This document shows positions 52,170-59,346 of a DNA stretch of 64,000 bases, one piece after another. A program made the position numbers and the translations under genes. The number at the start of each line of letters is the position of its first letter. Position 1 is the stretch's first letter. The DNA comes from DUML01 sp050949905 (GTDB lineage: Bacteria; Bacillota; Desulfitobacteriia; Desulfitobacteriales; Syntrophobotulaceae): the NCBI GenBank assembly GCA_050949905.1, contig JBMNGP010000005.1, positions 124,001 to 188,000 on the forward strand, in the 5' to 3' direction. Below the pieces are notes generated by a model. The model had not been told where the DNA came from. It saw only the letters and a program-made list of their open reading frames with translations, and did no database searches.

Positions 52170-52887
52170 CTTATCACAGGCGCTGGACCCGGTGCTGTTT
52201 GCTAAGGAAGCATTAAGCTTTACCCCTGACCCCTGGCAGGAGAAGGCGTTAAGGTGGAGCGGGAAGCGGCTTCTATTGAACTGCAGCCGGCAAAGCGGCA
52301 AGTCTACTACGGCGGCAATACTGGCCCTGCACAGGGCAATATTTTACCCTTCTTCCCTGGCGCTTCTTGTCTCTCCTTCCCAGCGGCAGTCTTCGGAATT
52401 ATTTCGCAAAGTACGGGATTTTTTAAGAGTATTACCGGCAGAGCAGCAGCCTGACCTTATAGAGGATAACAAGCTGTCCTTTACCATGAAAAACAAAAGC
52501 CGGATAGTCTCCCTACCCGGTAGCGAAGGAACCATAAGAGGCTTTAGCGGCGCAAACTTAATTATTGAGGACGAAGCGGCCAGGGTGCCGGACGACCTTT
52601 ACTTTGCCGTGAGGCCCATGTTGGCAGTATCCGGCGGCAGGCTAATCTTAATGTCTACTCCATTCGGCAAGCGTGGCCACTTTTTTAAGGAGTGGACGGA
52701 AGGCGGCGGCACATGGGAGCGGATAATGATAACGGCCCATGACTGCCCCAGGATAAGCCCGGAATTCCTGGAGGAAGAGCGACAGGCCCTTGGCGAATGG
52801 TGGTTTAAGCAGGAATACCTATGTGAATTCGTGGAAACGGTGGACCAGGTTTTTAGTTATGACCAGGTGATGGCGGCGAATAACTGA
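52153..52887 (+). CDS. Terminase large subunit, ATPase part
   Basis: 244 residues. Packaging motor ATPase with Walker A CSRQSGKSTTAA near residue 46 and Walker B NLIIEDEAA near residue 134, then the coupling motif LILMSTPFGKRG near residue 174. It ends at a TGA after MAANN. Skipping one A at 52879-52880 lets the frame run 14 more codons (ITEEVKPLFGGVGDV) to a TAG at 52927 that overlaps the nuclease gene, so this end is probably frameshifted. ATG 52153 follows AGGAGG. Confidence 0.8.
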   Translation: MLLASDLSQALDPVLFAKEALSFTPDPWQEKALRWSGKRLLLNCSRQSGKSTTAAILALHRAIFYPSSLALLVSPSQRQSSELFRKVRDFLRVLPAEQQPDLIEDNKLSFTMKNKSRIVSLPGSEGTIRGFSGANLIIEDEAARVPDDLYFAVRPMLAVSGGRLILMSTPFGKRGHFFKEWTEGGGTWERIMITAHDCPRISPEFLEEERQALGEWWFKQEYLCEFVETVDQVFSYDQVMAANN

Positions 52888-52919
52888 AGAAGTTAAACCC
52901 CTGTTTGGAGGTGTTGGCG

Positions 52920-53526
52920 ATGTATAGCTTTTATATCGGCCTTGACTTAGGCCAGGCACAGGATTATACGGCCTTAACAATTATTGAGCGTAAACATTTT
53001 AACTATAGTTTACCCAGAGAGCAATATCACATTAGACACTTAGAGCGGCCAAAACTGGGAACCCCCTACCCGGCCATTGTTGAGACAGGTCCAGGATCTG
53101 ATGCAGTCTAACAAGCTATTAAACCAGGCGGCCTTGGTGGTAGATGCTACCGGTGTTGGCCGGCCCGTGGTGGACCTGTTTCGTAAAGCCGGCCTGCGGC
53201 CAGTAGCGATAACGATAACTGGGGGAAACACGGTTACTGTCGGTGACGGAGGCTACCACGTTCCAAAGCGGGACCTGGTAACGACCCTGCAGGTGCTGCT
53301 TCAATCCGGCAGGCTGAAGGTTGCAGGCGGCCTTAAGCTTGCCCCGGTATTGATGGAAGAACTGCTTAACTTCAAAGTAAAAATCAACGTCAAGACGGCC
53401 CATGACAGTTATGAAGCCTGGCGGGAAGGAATACATGACGACCTTGTTTTAGCGGTGGCCCTGGCCTGCTGGTATGCGGAAAAACGTAGAATAGCCCGGC
53501 CAGTAGAGAAACCGGCGGGCTGGTAA
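52920..53526 (+). pseudogene. Terminase large subunit, nuclease part, frameshifted
   Basis: RNase H-like nuclease half of TerL. The first frame (IGLDLGQAQDYTALTIIERK) holds the first metal-binding aspartate but stops at 53111. The second frame, open from 53077 to 53526, carries ALVVDATGVGRPVVDLF and the final acidic motif HDDLVLAVALACWYAEK. Removing G53082 joins them as YPAIVRQVQDLMQSNKLL. ATG 52920 has a strong GGAGGTG site, so ATPase and nuclease appear to be separate overlapping genes even before decay. Confidence 0.75.
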
Positions 53527-53546
53527 TTGCATTACTTTTGCATTAC
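53527..53546 (+). repeat. TTGCATTAC repeat pair, internal
   Basis: TTGCATTAC at 53527-53535 and 53538-53546, start-to-start 11, directly after the terminase stop codon. Same motif as at both element ends. Confidence 0.6.
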
Positions 53547-53558
53547 GAAGGCTGAAAG

Positions 53559-53579
53559 GCTTGTAAATACAGGCTTTTT
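53559..53579 (+). terminator. Terminator after the terminase genes
   Basis: GCTTGT (53559-53564) pairs with ACAGGC (53569-53574) with one G-T pair and is followed by TTTTT. Confidence 0.7.
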
Positions 53580-53619
53580 AGCGTCCCACTAGATAGCGTA
53601 TCAAAAGGAGGGCTGTCTT

Positions 53620-54036
53620 TTGAATAAACTGACGACACCTGTAAGGCGGTTTTGCCAAGCTATATTGCGCCAATATCCGTTAATGAAAAAAGAACTTGCG
53701 GCCCTGGAGGAAGAAAAGCAGGCCATAGCTGAAAAAGTGTCTGTCGCTACTTGGCAGGAACCTGTTCGAGTGAAGGCTATAGGAGACCGAACGGCCAACC
53801 AGGCTTTTAAGCTGTTACGGCTGGAAGAGATGTGGAGTAAGACCCGCTTTTACGTCCAAGCCGTTGAAGACCTGCTGGCCTACCTTGATGAAGAAAAGCG
53901 GAAACTCATTGAACTACACTACTTTGACGGTTATCCCATATGGAAAGTAGCCCTGAAAATGGGCATTGACGAATCAACGTTCCATAGATACCAGACAGCT
54001 ATCCTTATCCTGCTGGCTAACAGGCTGGGATTGTAG
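53620..54036 (+). CDS. ArpU/RinA-like phage transcriptional regulator
   Basis: 138 residues. A coiled N-terminal half (MKKELAALEEEKQAIAEKV) and a C-terminal sigma region 4-like helix-turn-helix (KLIELHYFDGYPIWKVALKM then IDESTFHRYQTAIL). This is the layout of ArpU/RinA late-gene activators of Firmicute phages, which normally switch on packaging genes. TTG start with AAAGGAGGG 8 bases upstream. It lies downstream rather than upstream of the terminase genes. Confidence 0.75.
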   Translation: MNKLTTPVRRFCQAILRQYPLMKKELAALEEEKQAIAEKVSVATWQEPVRVKAIGDRTANQAFKLLRLEEMWSKTRFYVQAVEDLLAYLDEEKRKLIELHYFDGYPIWKVALKMGIDESTFHRYQTAILILLANRLGL

Positions 54037-54043
54037 TGCATTG

Positions 54044-54247
54044 CTAATCAGGTATATATTCCAAGATGTCGCCTGGCTGACAATTGAACAGTTTACATAG
54101 CTTCTCCAGTGTATCGAAGTCGATACGTTTCACTTTTTCATGGTAAAGGTTTGAAATCGTATTCCGATTTAACCCTGTTTTTTCGTGAACACTTTGAATG
54201 GTTTCCCTATATTTACCCATTAATAGCGACAAGTTACACTTAATCAT
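54044..54247 (-). CDS. XRE-family repressor of the element
   Basis: 67-residue single-domain helix-turn-helix protein: YRETIQSVHEKTGLNRNTIS then NLYHEKVKRIDFDTLEKLCK and FNCQPGDILEYIPD, the YozG/Cro type. No dimerisation domain. ATG 54247 follows AGGAGG by 8 bases. Its promoter carries a TGCTTAA half-site in the same place as the full palindrome in the integrase promoter, so it is the likely repressor of both. Confidence 0.85.
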   Translation of the reverse strand: MIKCNLSLLMGKYRETIQSVHEKTGLNRNTISNLYHEKVKRIDFDTLEKLCKLFNCQPGDILEYIPD

Positions 54248-54264
54248 TAGGCATCCTCCTTTCT

Positions 54265-54300
54265 TGCTTAAATAATACAGTATTTTGCTCAAAAAGGCAA
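54265..54300 (-). promoter_or_regulatory. Promoter of the XRE gene with TTAAGCA half-site
   Basis: On the minus strand TTGCCT (54300-54295) and TATTAT (54277-54272) are 17 bases apart; TTAAGCA (54271-54265) follows the -10 directly. Confidence 0.55.
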
Positions 54301-54372
54301 CAAATGTCAAGGCCCATACGGGCGAATACTTCGCCGACTAGCATTTAGTTCACCCCTTTTTTTCCAAACAAA

Positions 54373-54390
54373 AAAGCCCCAAAGGGCTTT
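54373..54390 (-). terminator. Terminator after the lipoprotein gene
   Basis: AAAGCCC (54373-54379) pairs with GGGCTTT (54384-54390); on the minus strand TTTTTT results at the end of the stem. Confidence 0.7.
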
Positions 54391-54419
54391 ATATTACTAT
54401 TTGCCTATTTTTTTCTCAA

Positions 54420-55412
54420 TTATTTGTCTAGTTCCCACACCTCATTAGAAAAAGCGTCCATATATTGGTTAAACAATCCGGTATCAAAATCATAACTGCG
54501 GTCATTAGCTTCTGGCTTCTTCTCCAAAATCTTATTATATAATCTATCAATCTCCGGGGAAAGCTTGCTCCATATATGTTTTGCCTTTTCATATTTTTCG
54601 CCTTCTAAGCTATTAATATAAGCATCATATTCGGCCTTTGTCCCCATGGCATCAGCCAACTGTTCCAAAGTAAAATCAATATCCAGGCTTTCGCCCGTGC
54701 TACTTTTCCCATCTCCTAAGTAATGACTAATATCACAAAACCCTTTGTTCCATATATCAGAAATAACAAAGTTCCTAATCTCTTGTAATTTACTTTCTGG
54801 TGAATCCCCACCACCAAAACTTTCATCTATAGCTTTTGACGCGCTAATTAAACCACCTAATATTGCATCTTCAAATTCCTCATCACTGTTTAATCTCCAG
54901 CCGGTTTCTGTCTTGGTTAGCTTAATATCAATAGTCGATGTTTTCATTTTATTGTTTTCTCTATTAAGTAAATCTTTAAATATCTGTTCTGCTTGCGCAT
55001 CTATCTCTTCGTCACTTTTTGCTGCACCCCCTGCAAAAGCATTGCTAAATGCAAGTGCCATAGCCTGTTGCATATATTCACCCAAGATAACAGCCATATC
55101 TATGCTAGTAATCTCAGTTTTTACTACCGCAGTATCTCCCTCGGACGATGAAGATAAAATTTTGAAGCTAAGTTTATTGGTTAAAAGCTTTGTGTTTTCT
55201 TCATTTTCTATTAAATCTTCCGACTCTGGATCACCACTAAATAAATCCTCGTAAACAACATATTTCTGGATTGTTTCCGCATCCAAGTTCTTAATTGCAG
55301 TTAGCAAGTTTGTAACTGCTTGTTCCGGGGTCTCCCTACTGCTCCCACAACCCATAAAAACAAGAGAAAAGCATAATACAAAACTAACTAATACCCATGT
55401 CTTTTTATGCAT
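54420..55412 (-). CDS. Element-borne lipoprotein, DUF4878/DUF5105-like
   Basis: 330 residues. Signal peptide with lipobox (KKTWVLVSFVLCFSLVFMGC), so it is exported and lipid-anchored at Cys22. The following TPEQAVTNLLTAIKNLDAET resembles the start of DUF4878/DUF5105 domains, an NTF2-like fold seen in many Firmicute lipoproteins. The C-terminal 130 residues are not recognised. It is more AT-rich than its neighbours in the element, which suggests separately acquired cargo. Own terminator. Confidence 0.75.
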   Translation of the reverse strand: MHKKTWVLVSFVLCFSLVFMGCGSSRETPEQAVTNLLTAIKNLDAETIQKYVVYEDLFSGDPESEDLIENEENTKLLTNKLSFKILSSSSEGDTAVVKTEITSIDMAVILGEYMQQAMALAFSNAFAGGAAKSDEEIDAQAEQIFKDLLNRENNKMKTSTIDIKLTKTETGWRLNSDEEFEDAILGGLISASKAIDESFGGGDSPESKLQEIRNFVISDIWNKGFCDISHYLGDGKSSTGESLDIDFTLEQLADAMGTKAEYDAYINSLEGEKYEKAKHIWSKLSPEIDRLYNKILEKKPEANDRSYDFDTGLFNQYMDAFSNEVWELDK

Positions 55413-55677
55413 TCACAAAATCCCCTTTCCTAGCTTTTAGTATATATTATCATAGTATAGAAAGAGGACTCAACCTTACTCCTCTTACGGCACATTAAGC
55501 CCCTTAGCCCTCGCATCCTCAATATGCCTGCTCCAATCCTTCTGCTCCGGCTCTTGCCCTAGCAGCTGCTGGAGCATTTTTTTTGCGTCCTTTCTTGTTG
55601 GCTTTGCGATATGTTTCGTGACTGCCAAGTCCTACAGCTTCAGCTATCTTTTGAGTCGATCTCTGGGGGACGCGCTC

Positions 55678-55705
55678 AACTTCTGCCAAACGTTTGGCAG
55701 AAGTT
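55678..55705. repeat. Perfect 28-bp palindrome
   Basis: The left half AACTTCTGCCAAAC (55678-55691) is directly followed by its exact reverse complement (55692-55705), with no loop. It lies in the ParB-like remnant. Confidence 0.8.
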
Positions 55706-55792
55706 AGGTCCGTTCGCTCCCCTTGTCGTAGGTGCGACCGGAACCAAGGCCTACGGCGGCGGCTACTTTGTCGCGGGTTTTGCCTAATTCCT

Positions 55793-55814
55793 GCGGTGGA
55801 AATGTTTCCACCGC
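55793..55814. repeat. 22-bp inverted repeat
   Basis: GCGGTGGAAA (55793-55802) and TTTCCACCGC (55805-55814) around TG, 87 bases from the 28-bp palindrome and in the same remnant. Confidence 0.75.
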
Positions 55815-55903
55815 TGCTATAGCCTTCCCAGACTTGTTATTCTGGGTAGCAAGCATACGTCTCCTCGCCCGCTCCCGCTCAACGGCCTCAAGCTCTTCGG
55901 CTA

Positions 55904-55951
55904 TTGACATTACAATTAACATATTGTATAATATGCTTAATAACTTAAGCA
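55904..55951 (+). promoter_or_regulatory. Consensus promoter of the integrase with palindromic operator
   Basis: TTGACA (55904-55909), 17 bases, TATAAT (55927-55932): a perfect sigma-A promoter. The -10 lies inside CATATT-GTAT-AATATG (55920-55935), and TGCTTAATAACTTAAGCA (55934-55951), an exact palindrome with a 4-base centre, covers the expected start site. Confidence 0.85.
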
Positions 55952-56013
55952 TTAACAGAAAGGAGGCCCTATGCTTTGAGAAGTACATCAGAAAAGGAGG
56001 AGGCAAGTTAATC

Positions 56014-57211
56014 ATGGCCAAGCGGCGTGGTAACGGTGAAGGAACCATCTATAAACGGCAGGACGGGACCTGGGCAGGACAGGTAAGCATAGGCTATGAC
56101 CCGGTAACAGGGAAGCTGAAACGCAAAAGCTTCTACGGCAAGACCCGCAAAGAAGTTGCTGACAAGATGGCCAAGGCCCTGCAGGAAGTGAGAAAGTGGA
56201 ACATATGTTGAACCGGTGCAGACTACTATCGGGGAGTGGCTGGACAAGTGGCTTACCGGCTATAAAAAGGGACAGCTTAAACCTAGTACTTATGAGAGTT
56301 ACGAAACGTTGATTAATGTTCACATTAAGCCTGGTCTTGGGAAAATCCCGATGGCCAAGCTGCAGGCCCACATGCTGCAGACCTTTTACAATGAGAAGTT
56401 AGAGAAAGGCCGGGCTGACGGCAAAGGCGGCCTGTCAACAAGGATGGTGCGTTATTTACATGCTATCATTCGCCAGGCCCTGCAGCAAGCAGTCAAAGAA
56501 GGACTACTGCCCCGGAACGTTGCGGATGCTACAAGTCCCCCTACCGTTAAAAACAAGCAGATGCGGCCATTAACTGAAGACGAATTACTTAAATTTTTTG
56601 AAGCGGCTAAAGAGGACCGGCTTTTTGCGGCTTACGTTCTGGCGGCGACAACCGGCCTGCGGCGCGGGGAACTGTTAGGCTTGTGCTGGGACTGTGTTGA
56701 CATTGAGAATGGCGTTATAACTGTCCAGCGGCAATTGTTAGTCTTAAAAGACGGCTTAACTCTGGAGGAAACAACCAAGAGCAATAGCGGCAAGAGAAGC
56801 ATTGTCCTGACCGATGACGCAATCCGGGAGCTTAAAGCCCACAGGAGGCGGCAGGCGCAAGAAAAGCTGCTGATGGGCGAGGCTTACCAGGATAGCGGCC
56901 TTGTGTTCTGCAAGGAGGACGGGACCCCCCTAGACCCAAGGGAATTTACTAAACGGTTTCAACGACACTTGGAGAAGGCCGGATTGCCAAAAGTACGGCT
57001 GCATGACTTGCGGCATACACATGCTAGCCTTCTTCTTGCCCGTGGCGTTCACCCGAAGGTGGTACAGGAACGGTTAGGACATAGTAGCATAACCATGACC
57101 CTTGACCTATATAGCCACTTAACCCCCGGCCTGCAGGAGGCGGCAGCGGCCACGTTAAACGGTCTGTTAGGCAAAGAAAAAAGCCCTGCTGATATGCAAG
57201 GCAATAACTAG
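56014..57211 (+). pseudogene. int: Tyrosine integrase, frameshifted
   Basis: Site-specific recombinase of the Tn916/phage type. Frame 1 (ATG 56014 to TGA 56211) gives the AP2-like arm-binding domain (GNGEGTIYKRQDGTWAGQVS; FYGKTRKEVADKMAKALQEV). Frame 2, ending at 57211, gives the core-binding and catalytic domains: TTGLRRGELLGL with the first arginine, LHDLRHTHASLLLARG (HxxR), LGHSSITMTLDLYSHL with the nucleophile tyrosine. Removing T56197 joins them as EVRKGTYVEPVQTTIGEW, the usual linker. It reads toward the intact tRNA, as expected for the integrating enzyme. As written, no full-length protein is made. Confidence 0.9.
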
Positions 57212-57226
57212 GTAATATTGACCTAC

Positions 57227-57258
57227 AATAGCAGGGGTGCAGCCCCTGCTATTTTTTT
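57227..57258 (+). terminator. Terminator after the integrase
   Basis: AATAGCAGGGG (57227-57237) pairs perfectly with CCCCTGCTATT (57243-57253) and runs into a T tract. Confidence 0.85.
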
Positions 57259-57269
57259 GTTCAAGATAA

Positions 57270-57289
57270 CTGCATTAAAATTGCATTAC
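57270..57289 (+). repeat. TTGCATTAC repeat pair, right end
   Basis: CTGCATTAA (57270-57278) and TTGCATTAC (57281-57289), start-to-start 11, 60 bases inside attR. Counterpart of the pair at 45918. Confidence 0.55.
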
Positions 57290-57348
57290 TGAGGCTGTTT
57301 TATAGTAAATTCCAGGATTTACAAAAACCCTGGAACCCTTGATTTCAT

Positions 57349-57406
57349 TGGTGCGGTCGAGAGGACTTGAACCTCCACGGCCTTGCGACCACTAGAACCT
57401 GAATCT
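57349..57406 (-). repeat. attR: 3' part of the intact tRNA-Leu
   Basis: Right copy of the 58-bp repeat. Identity with attL ends within the 5' strand of the anticodon stem, so the crossover lies in the anticodon stem-loop or closer to the right. Confidence 0.9.
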
Positions 57407-57435
57407 AGCGCGTCTGCCAGTTCCGCCACGACCGC
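57349..57435 (-). tRNA. tRNA-Leu (anticodon CAG)
   Basis: 87 bases with encoded CCA. Acceptor GCGGTCG/CGACCGC; D arm with TGGCGGAA; anticodon stem CTAGA/TCTAG around TTCAGGT, giving CAG; class II variable arm GGTC-GCAA-GGCC; T arm GAGG-TTCAAGT-CCTC. Its 3' 58 bases are the right attachment repeat, so the element restored a whole gene on integration. Confidence 0.95.
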
Positions 57436-57772
57436 ATTCACAGATAACATTATATTTGACGCTTTTCTACTTGTCAACACAAAGAATCAGCATTTCGGCA
57501 AAAGGGGCAATGGTAAATTAAATCCGAATTCTCAGATAATGTAATGCTTATAAAATTTAGTAAAATAATAAGGTGAAGCTTTCAGAGTAATTTCTTTAGT
57601 AATCGATCAACCTAGGATATAGAAAAAATCGAAAAAAGTATTTATTTATAGTTCCTTTGTTCTTGCCAAAGGGGAGAAAAACATGGTAAGCTAGAAAATA
57701 ATAAATTATAATTTATAAAATATGTTGTAACATTAGCCGCTTGGTAAAATTTCATAAGAAGAGGTACAGAAA
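57436..57772 (+). other. Intergenic region upstream of the glycerate-module regulator
   Basis: 337 bases, AT-rich, no gene seen. It contains TATAAT at 57707-57712 without a clear -35, and a palindrome ATGTT-GT-AACAT at 57722-57733 between it and the GntR gene. Confidence 0.5.
57722..57733. promoter_or_regulatory. Candidate GntR operator
   Basis: ATGTTGTAACAT, two 5-bp arms around GT, lies 10 bases after a TATAAT and 40 bases before the GntR gene; a plausible autoregulatory site. Confidence 0.35.
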
Positions 57773-58411
57773 ATGCAGCATTTAAGCCTGAAGGAAAGTG
57801 CGTATAAAATTATTAAAGAGAAACTATTAAATCTGGAGTATGAGCCGGGAAGCCGCCTGCGAGAAGATCTATTGGCACAGGAAATATCTATGAGCCGTAC
57901 TCCGGTAAGAGAAGCTATTAACCAGTTGTCTGCAGAAGGGTTGGTTCACAATATTCCCCGTAAAGGAATTTTTGTAATCCAGCTAACTCCCCAGGAAATC
58001 AGCGATTTTCTGGATATCAGAGAAGCCTTGGAGGCTTTAGCTATCGAAAATTGTATTAGAAAAATCGATGAACGTGAGTTTAAGGTTCTGGAGAAAATTC
58101 AAATGGACTTTGCAGCTGCTCTAAATGAGAATAATTATAAAAAGTGCAACAGCTTGGATAGCAAATTCCATCAGCAAATCGCCAAAGTATCCAATAATAA
58201 AAAGTTAATAGAGTTTCTCGGTGAGATTGAAGATTTTATGCATATCGCTAGAGCAATAGAGAAAAAAGAACAGCCAAAACAGAAAAATGAACTTACCTTG
58301 AAAGAACACCAAGCCATTCTCGAGGCAATAAGAGATAAGGATGTGCAGAGAGCAAGAGAGGCGATTTCAGCCAACATCAGAACCATGAAAGCCAATTTGA
58401 GGTTAACATAA
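57773..58411 (+). CDS. GntR-family regulator (FCD type) of the glycerate module
   Basis: 212 residues. N-terminal winged helix (GSRLREDLLAQEISMSRTPV then EGLVHNIPRKGIFV) and a helical FCD domain with histidines in DSKFHQQIAKVSNNK and LKEHQAILEAIRD. It is of the VanR/RspR-like branch, shorter than the three FadR-like proteins of the permease array and not a recent copy of them. It heads the hyi-garR-glxK run and is its likely controller. Confidence 0.87.
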   Translation: MQHLSLKESAYKIIKEKLLNLEYEPGSRLREDLLAQEISMSRTPVREAINQLSAEGLVHNIPRKGIFVIQLTPQEISDFLDIREALEALAIENCIRKIDEREFKVLEKIQMDFAAALNENNYKKCNSLDSKFHQQIAKVSNNKKLIEFLGEIEDFMHIARAIEKKEQPKQKNELTLKEHQAILEAIRDKDVQRAREAISANIRTMKANLRLT

Positions 58412-58491
58412 TTTAAGGCAACATAAGTACTTAACTCGAGTCTCTAATTATTAATCTCTAATAAATCACTTTAACTTTAAGGAGGGGTATT

Positions 58492-59277
58492 ATGCCGTCT
58501 TTTAGTGCCAATCTTAATTTTCTCTTTAATGAAGTTCCTTTTATGGACAGATTTGCGGCAGCGGCTCAGGCCGGATTTAAGTATGTTGAATTCATGTTTC
58601 CTTACGATTATGATCAACAAGAAATTAAGCAGCAGTTAGAAGCAAATAACCTCAAACTAGTTTTATGTAACCTCCCGGCGGGCAACTGGGGCGAAGGCGA
58701 CCGGGGCCTAGCCGCCGATCCGGCCAGAAAAGAAGAGTTTAAAAAAGGAGTTTGCCAGGCTATTGAAGCAGCACATTTCTTAGGAGTAAGCAGATTGAAC
58801 TGCCTGGTGGGGAAAGTGGCGGGAGCTTATGAAGAGGCTGAAATCCTGGACAACATTCTCACCAATGTTTGTTATGCCGCGGATGAACTGCATAAGGCCG
58901 GCCTGGAACTGATGGTTGAGCCCATTAATCATTTTGACATGCCTGGTTTTTATTTAAATACAACTGCTCAAGTGGTAGAGATTATCAAGAAGGCCGTAAG
59001 GCCAAACCTGTATCTGCAGTATGATATTTATCATGCTGAACGGGAGAGTGAAGACCATGAAATGATCCTTGACCATTTTTTCCCTTATATAGGCCATGTT
59101 CAGGTTGCTGATAATCCCGGAAGAAATGAGCCGGGAACAGGGGTAATTAATATTAAAACCCTTTTTGATACGTTAGAGCAGAAGGGCTATAAGGGTTATA
59201 TCGGGATGGAATACAAGCCAACCGGTCAAACTTTGGACTCTTTAAGCTGGGTTAAGGAATATGGCTATAGCTTATAG
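58492..59277 (+). CDS. hyi: Hydroxypyruvate isomerase
   Basis: 261-residue TIM-barrel enzyme interconverting hydroxypyruvate and tartronate semialdehyde. Typical Hyi blocks: FSANLNFLFNEVPFMDRFAA at the start, CNLPAGNWGEGDRGLAADP near residue 60, the metal-site glutamate in LMVEPINHFDMPGFYL near residue 140, and HVQVADNPGRNEPGTG near residue 201. AAGGAGGGG precedes the ATG. Confidence 0.93.
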   Translation: MPSFSANLNFLFNEVPFMDRFAAAAQAGFKYVEFMFPYDYDQQEIKQQLEANNLKLVLCNLPAGNWGEGDRGLAADPARKEEFKKGVCQAIEAAHFLGVSRLNCLVGKVAGAYEEAEILDNILTNVCYAADELHKAGLELMVEPINHFDMPGFYLNTTAQVVEIIKKAVRPNLYLQYDIYHAERESEDHEMILDHFFPYIGHVQVADNPGRNEPGTGVINIKTLFDTLEQKGYKGYIGMEYKPTGQTLDSLSWVKEYGYSL

Positions 59278-59346
59278 GTTGTAGCTTAATGATCCACAAA
59301 AGTGGGTATTGTGGTAACTCTTTAATAAATTGAGGAGGCTAATTTT

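Larger units (their letters stand above)
55485..55910 (-). pseudogene. Decayed ParB-like gene remnant
   Basis: Three fragments in different minus-strand frames line up as one protein: from ATG 55910 (SIAEELEAVERERARRRMLA, then GKTRDKVAAAVGLGSGRTYD) to a stop at 55704; then DLTSAKRLAEVERVPQRSTQ with KIAEAVGLGSHETYRKA; then a C-terminal piece ending HIEDARAKGLNVP at 55485. The GKTRDxVAxxVGLGSGxTY pattern is that of ParB-like proteins in Firmicute elements. Frame breaks, missing middle and two palindromes inside show it is not functional. Confidence 0.6.
45736..57406. mobile_element. 11.7-kb integrated element in tRNA-Leu(CAG), phage/satellite-like, probably decayed
   Basis: Bounded by 58-bp direct repeats derived from the 3' part of tRNA-Leu. 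Contents in order: zinc-ribbon protein, excisionase, primase-helicase, small unknowns, TerS-like, TerL in two parts, ArpU-like regulator, XRE repressor, lipoprotein, ParB-like remnant, tyrosine integrase next to the intact tRNA. Base composition is visibly more GC-rich than either flank. There is no portal, capsid, protease or tail gene and no conjugation gene. Four reading frames (xis, TerL ATPase, TerL nuclease, int) carry single-base disruptions, so autonomous excision is unlikely. Confidence 0.88.

Noticed and set aside
53559..53619. Origin of replication after the terminase genes
   Set aside because: Only a terminator and one repeat pair are visible; too few iterons to claim an origin.
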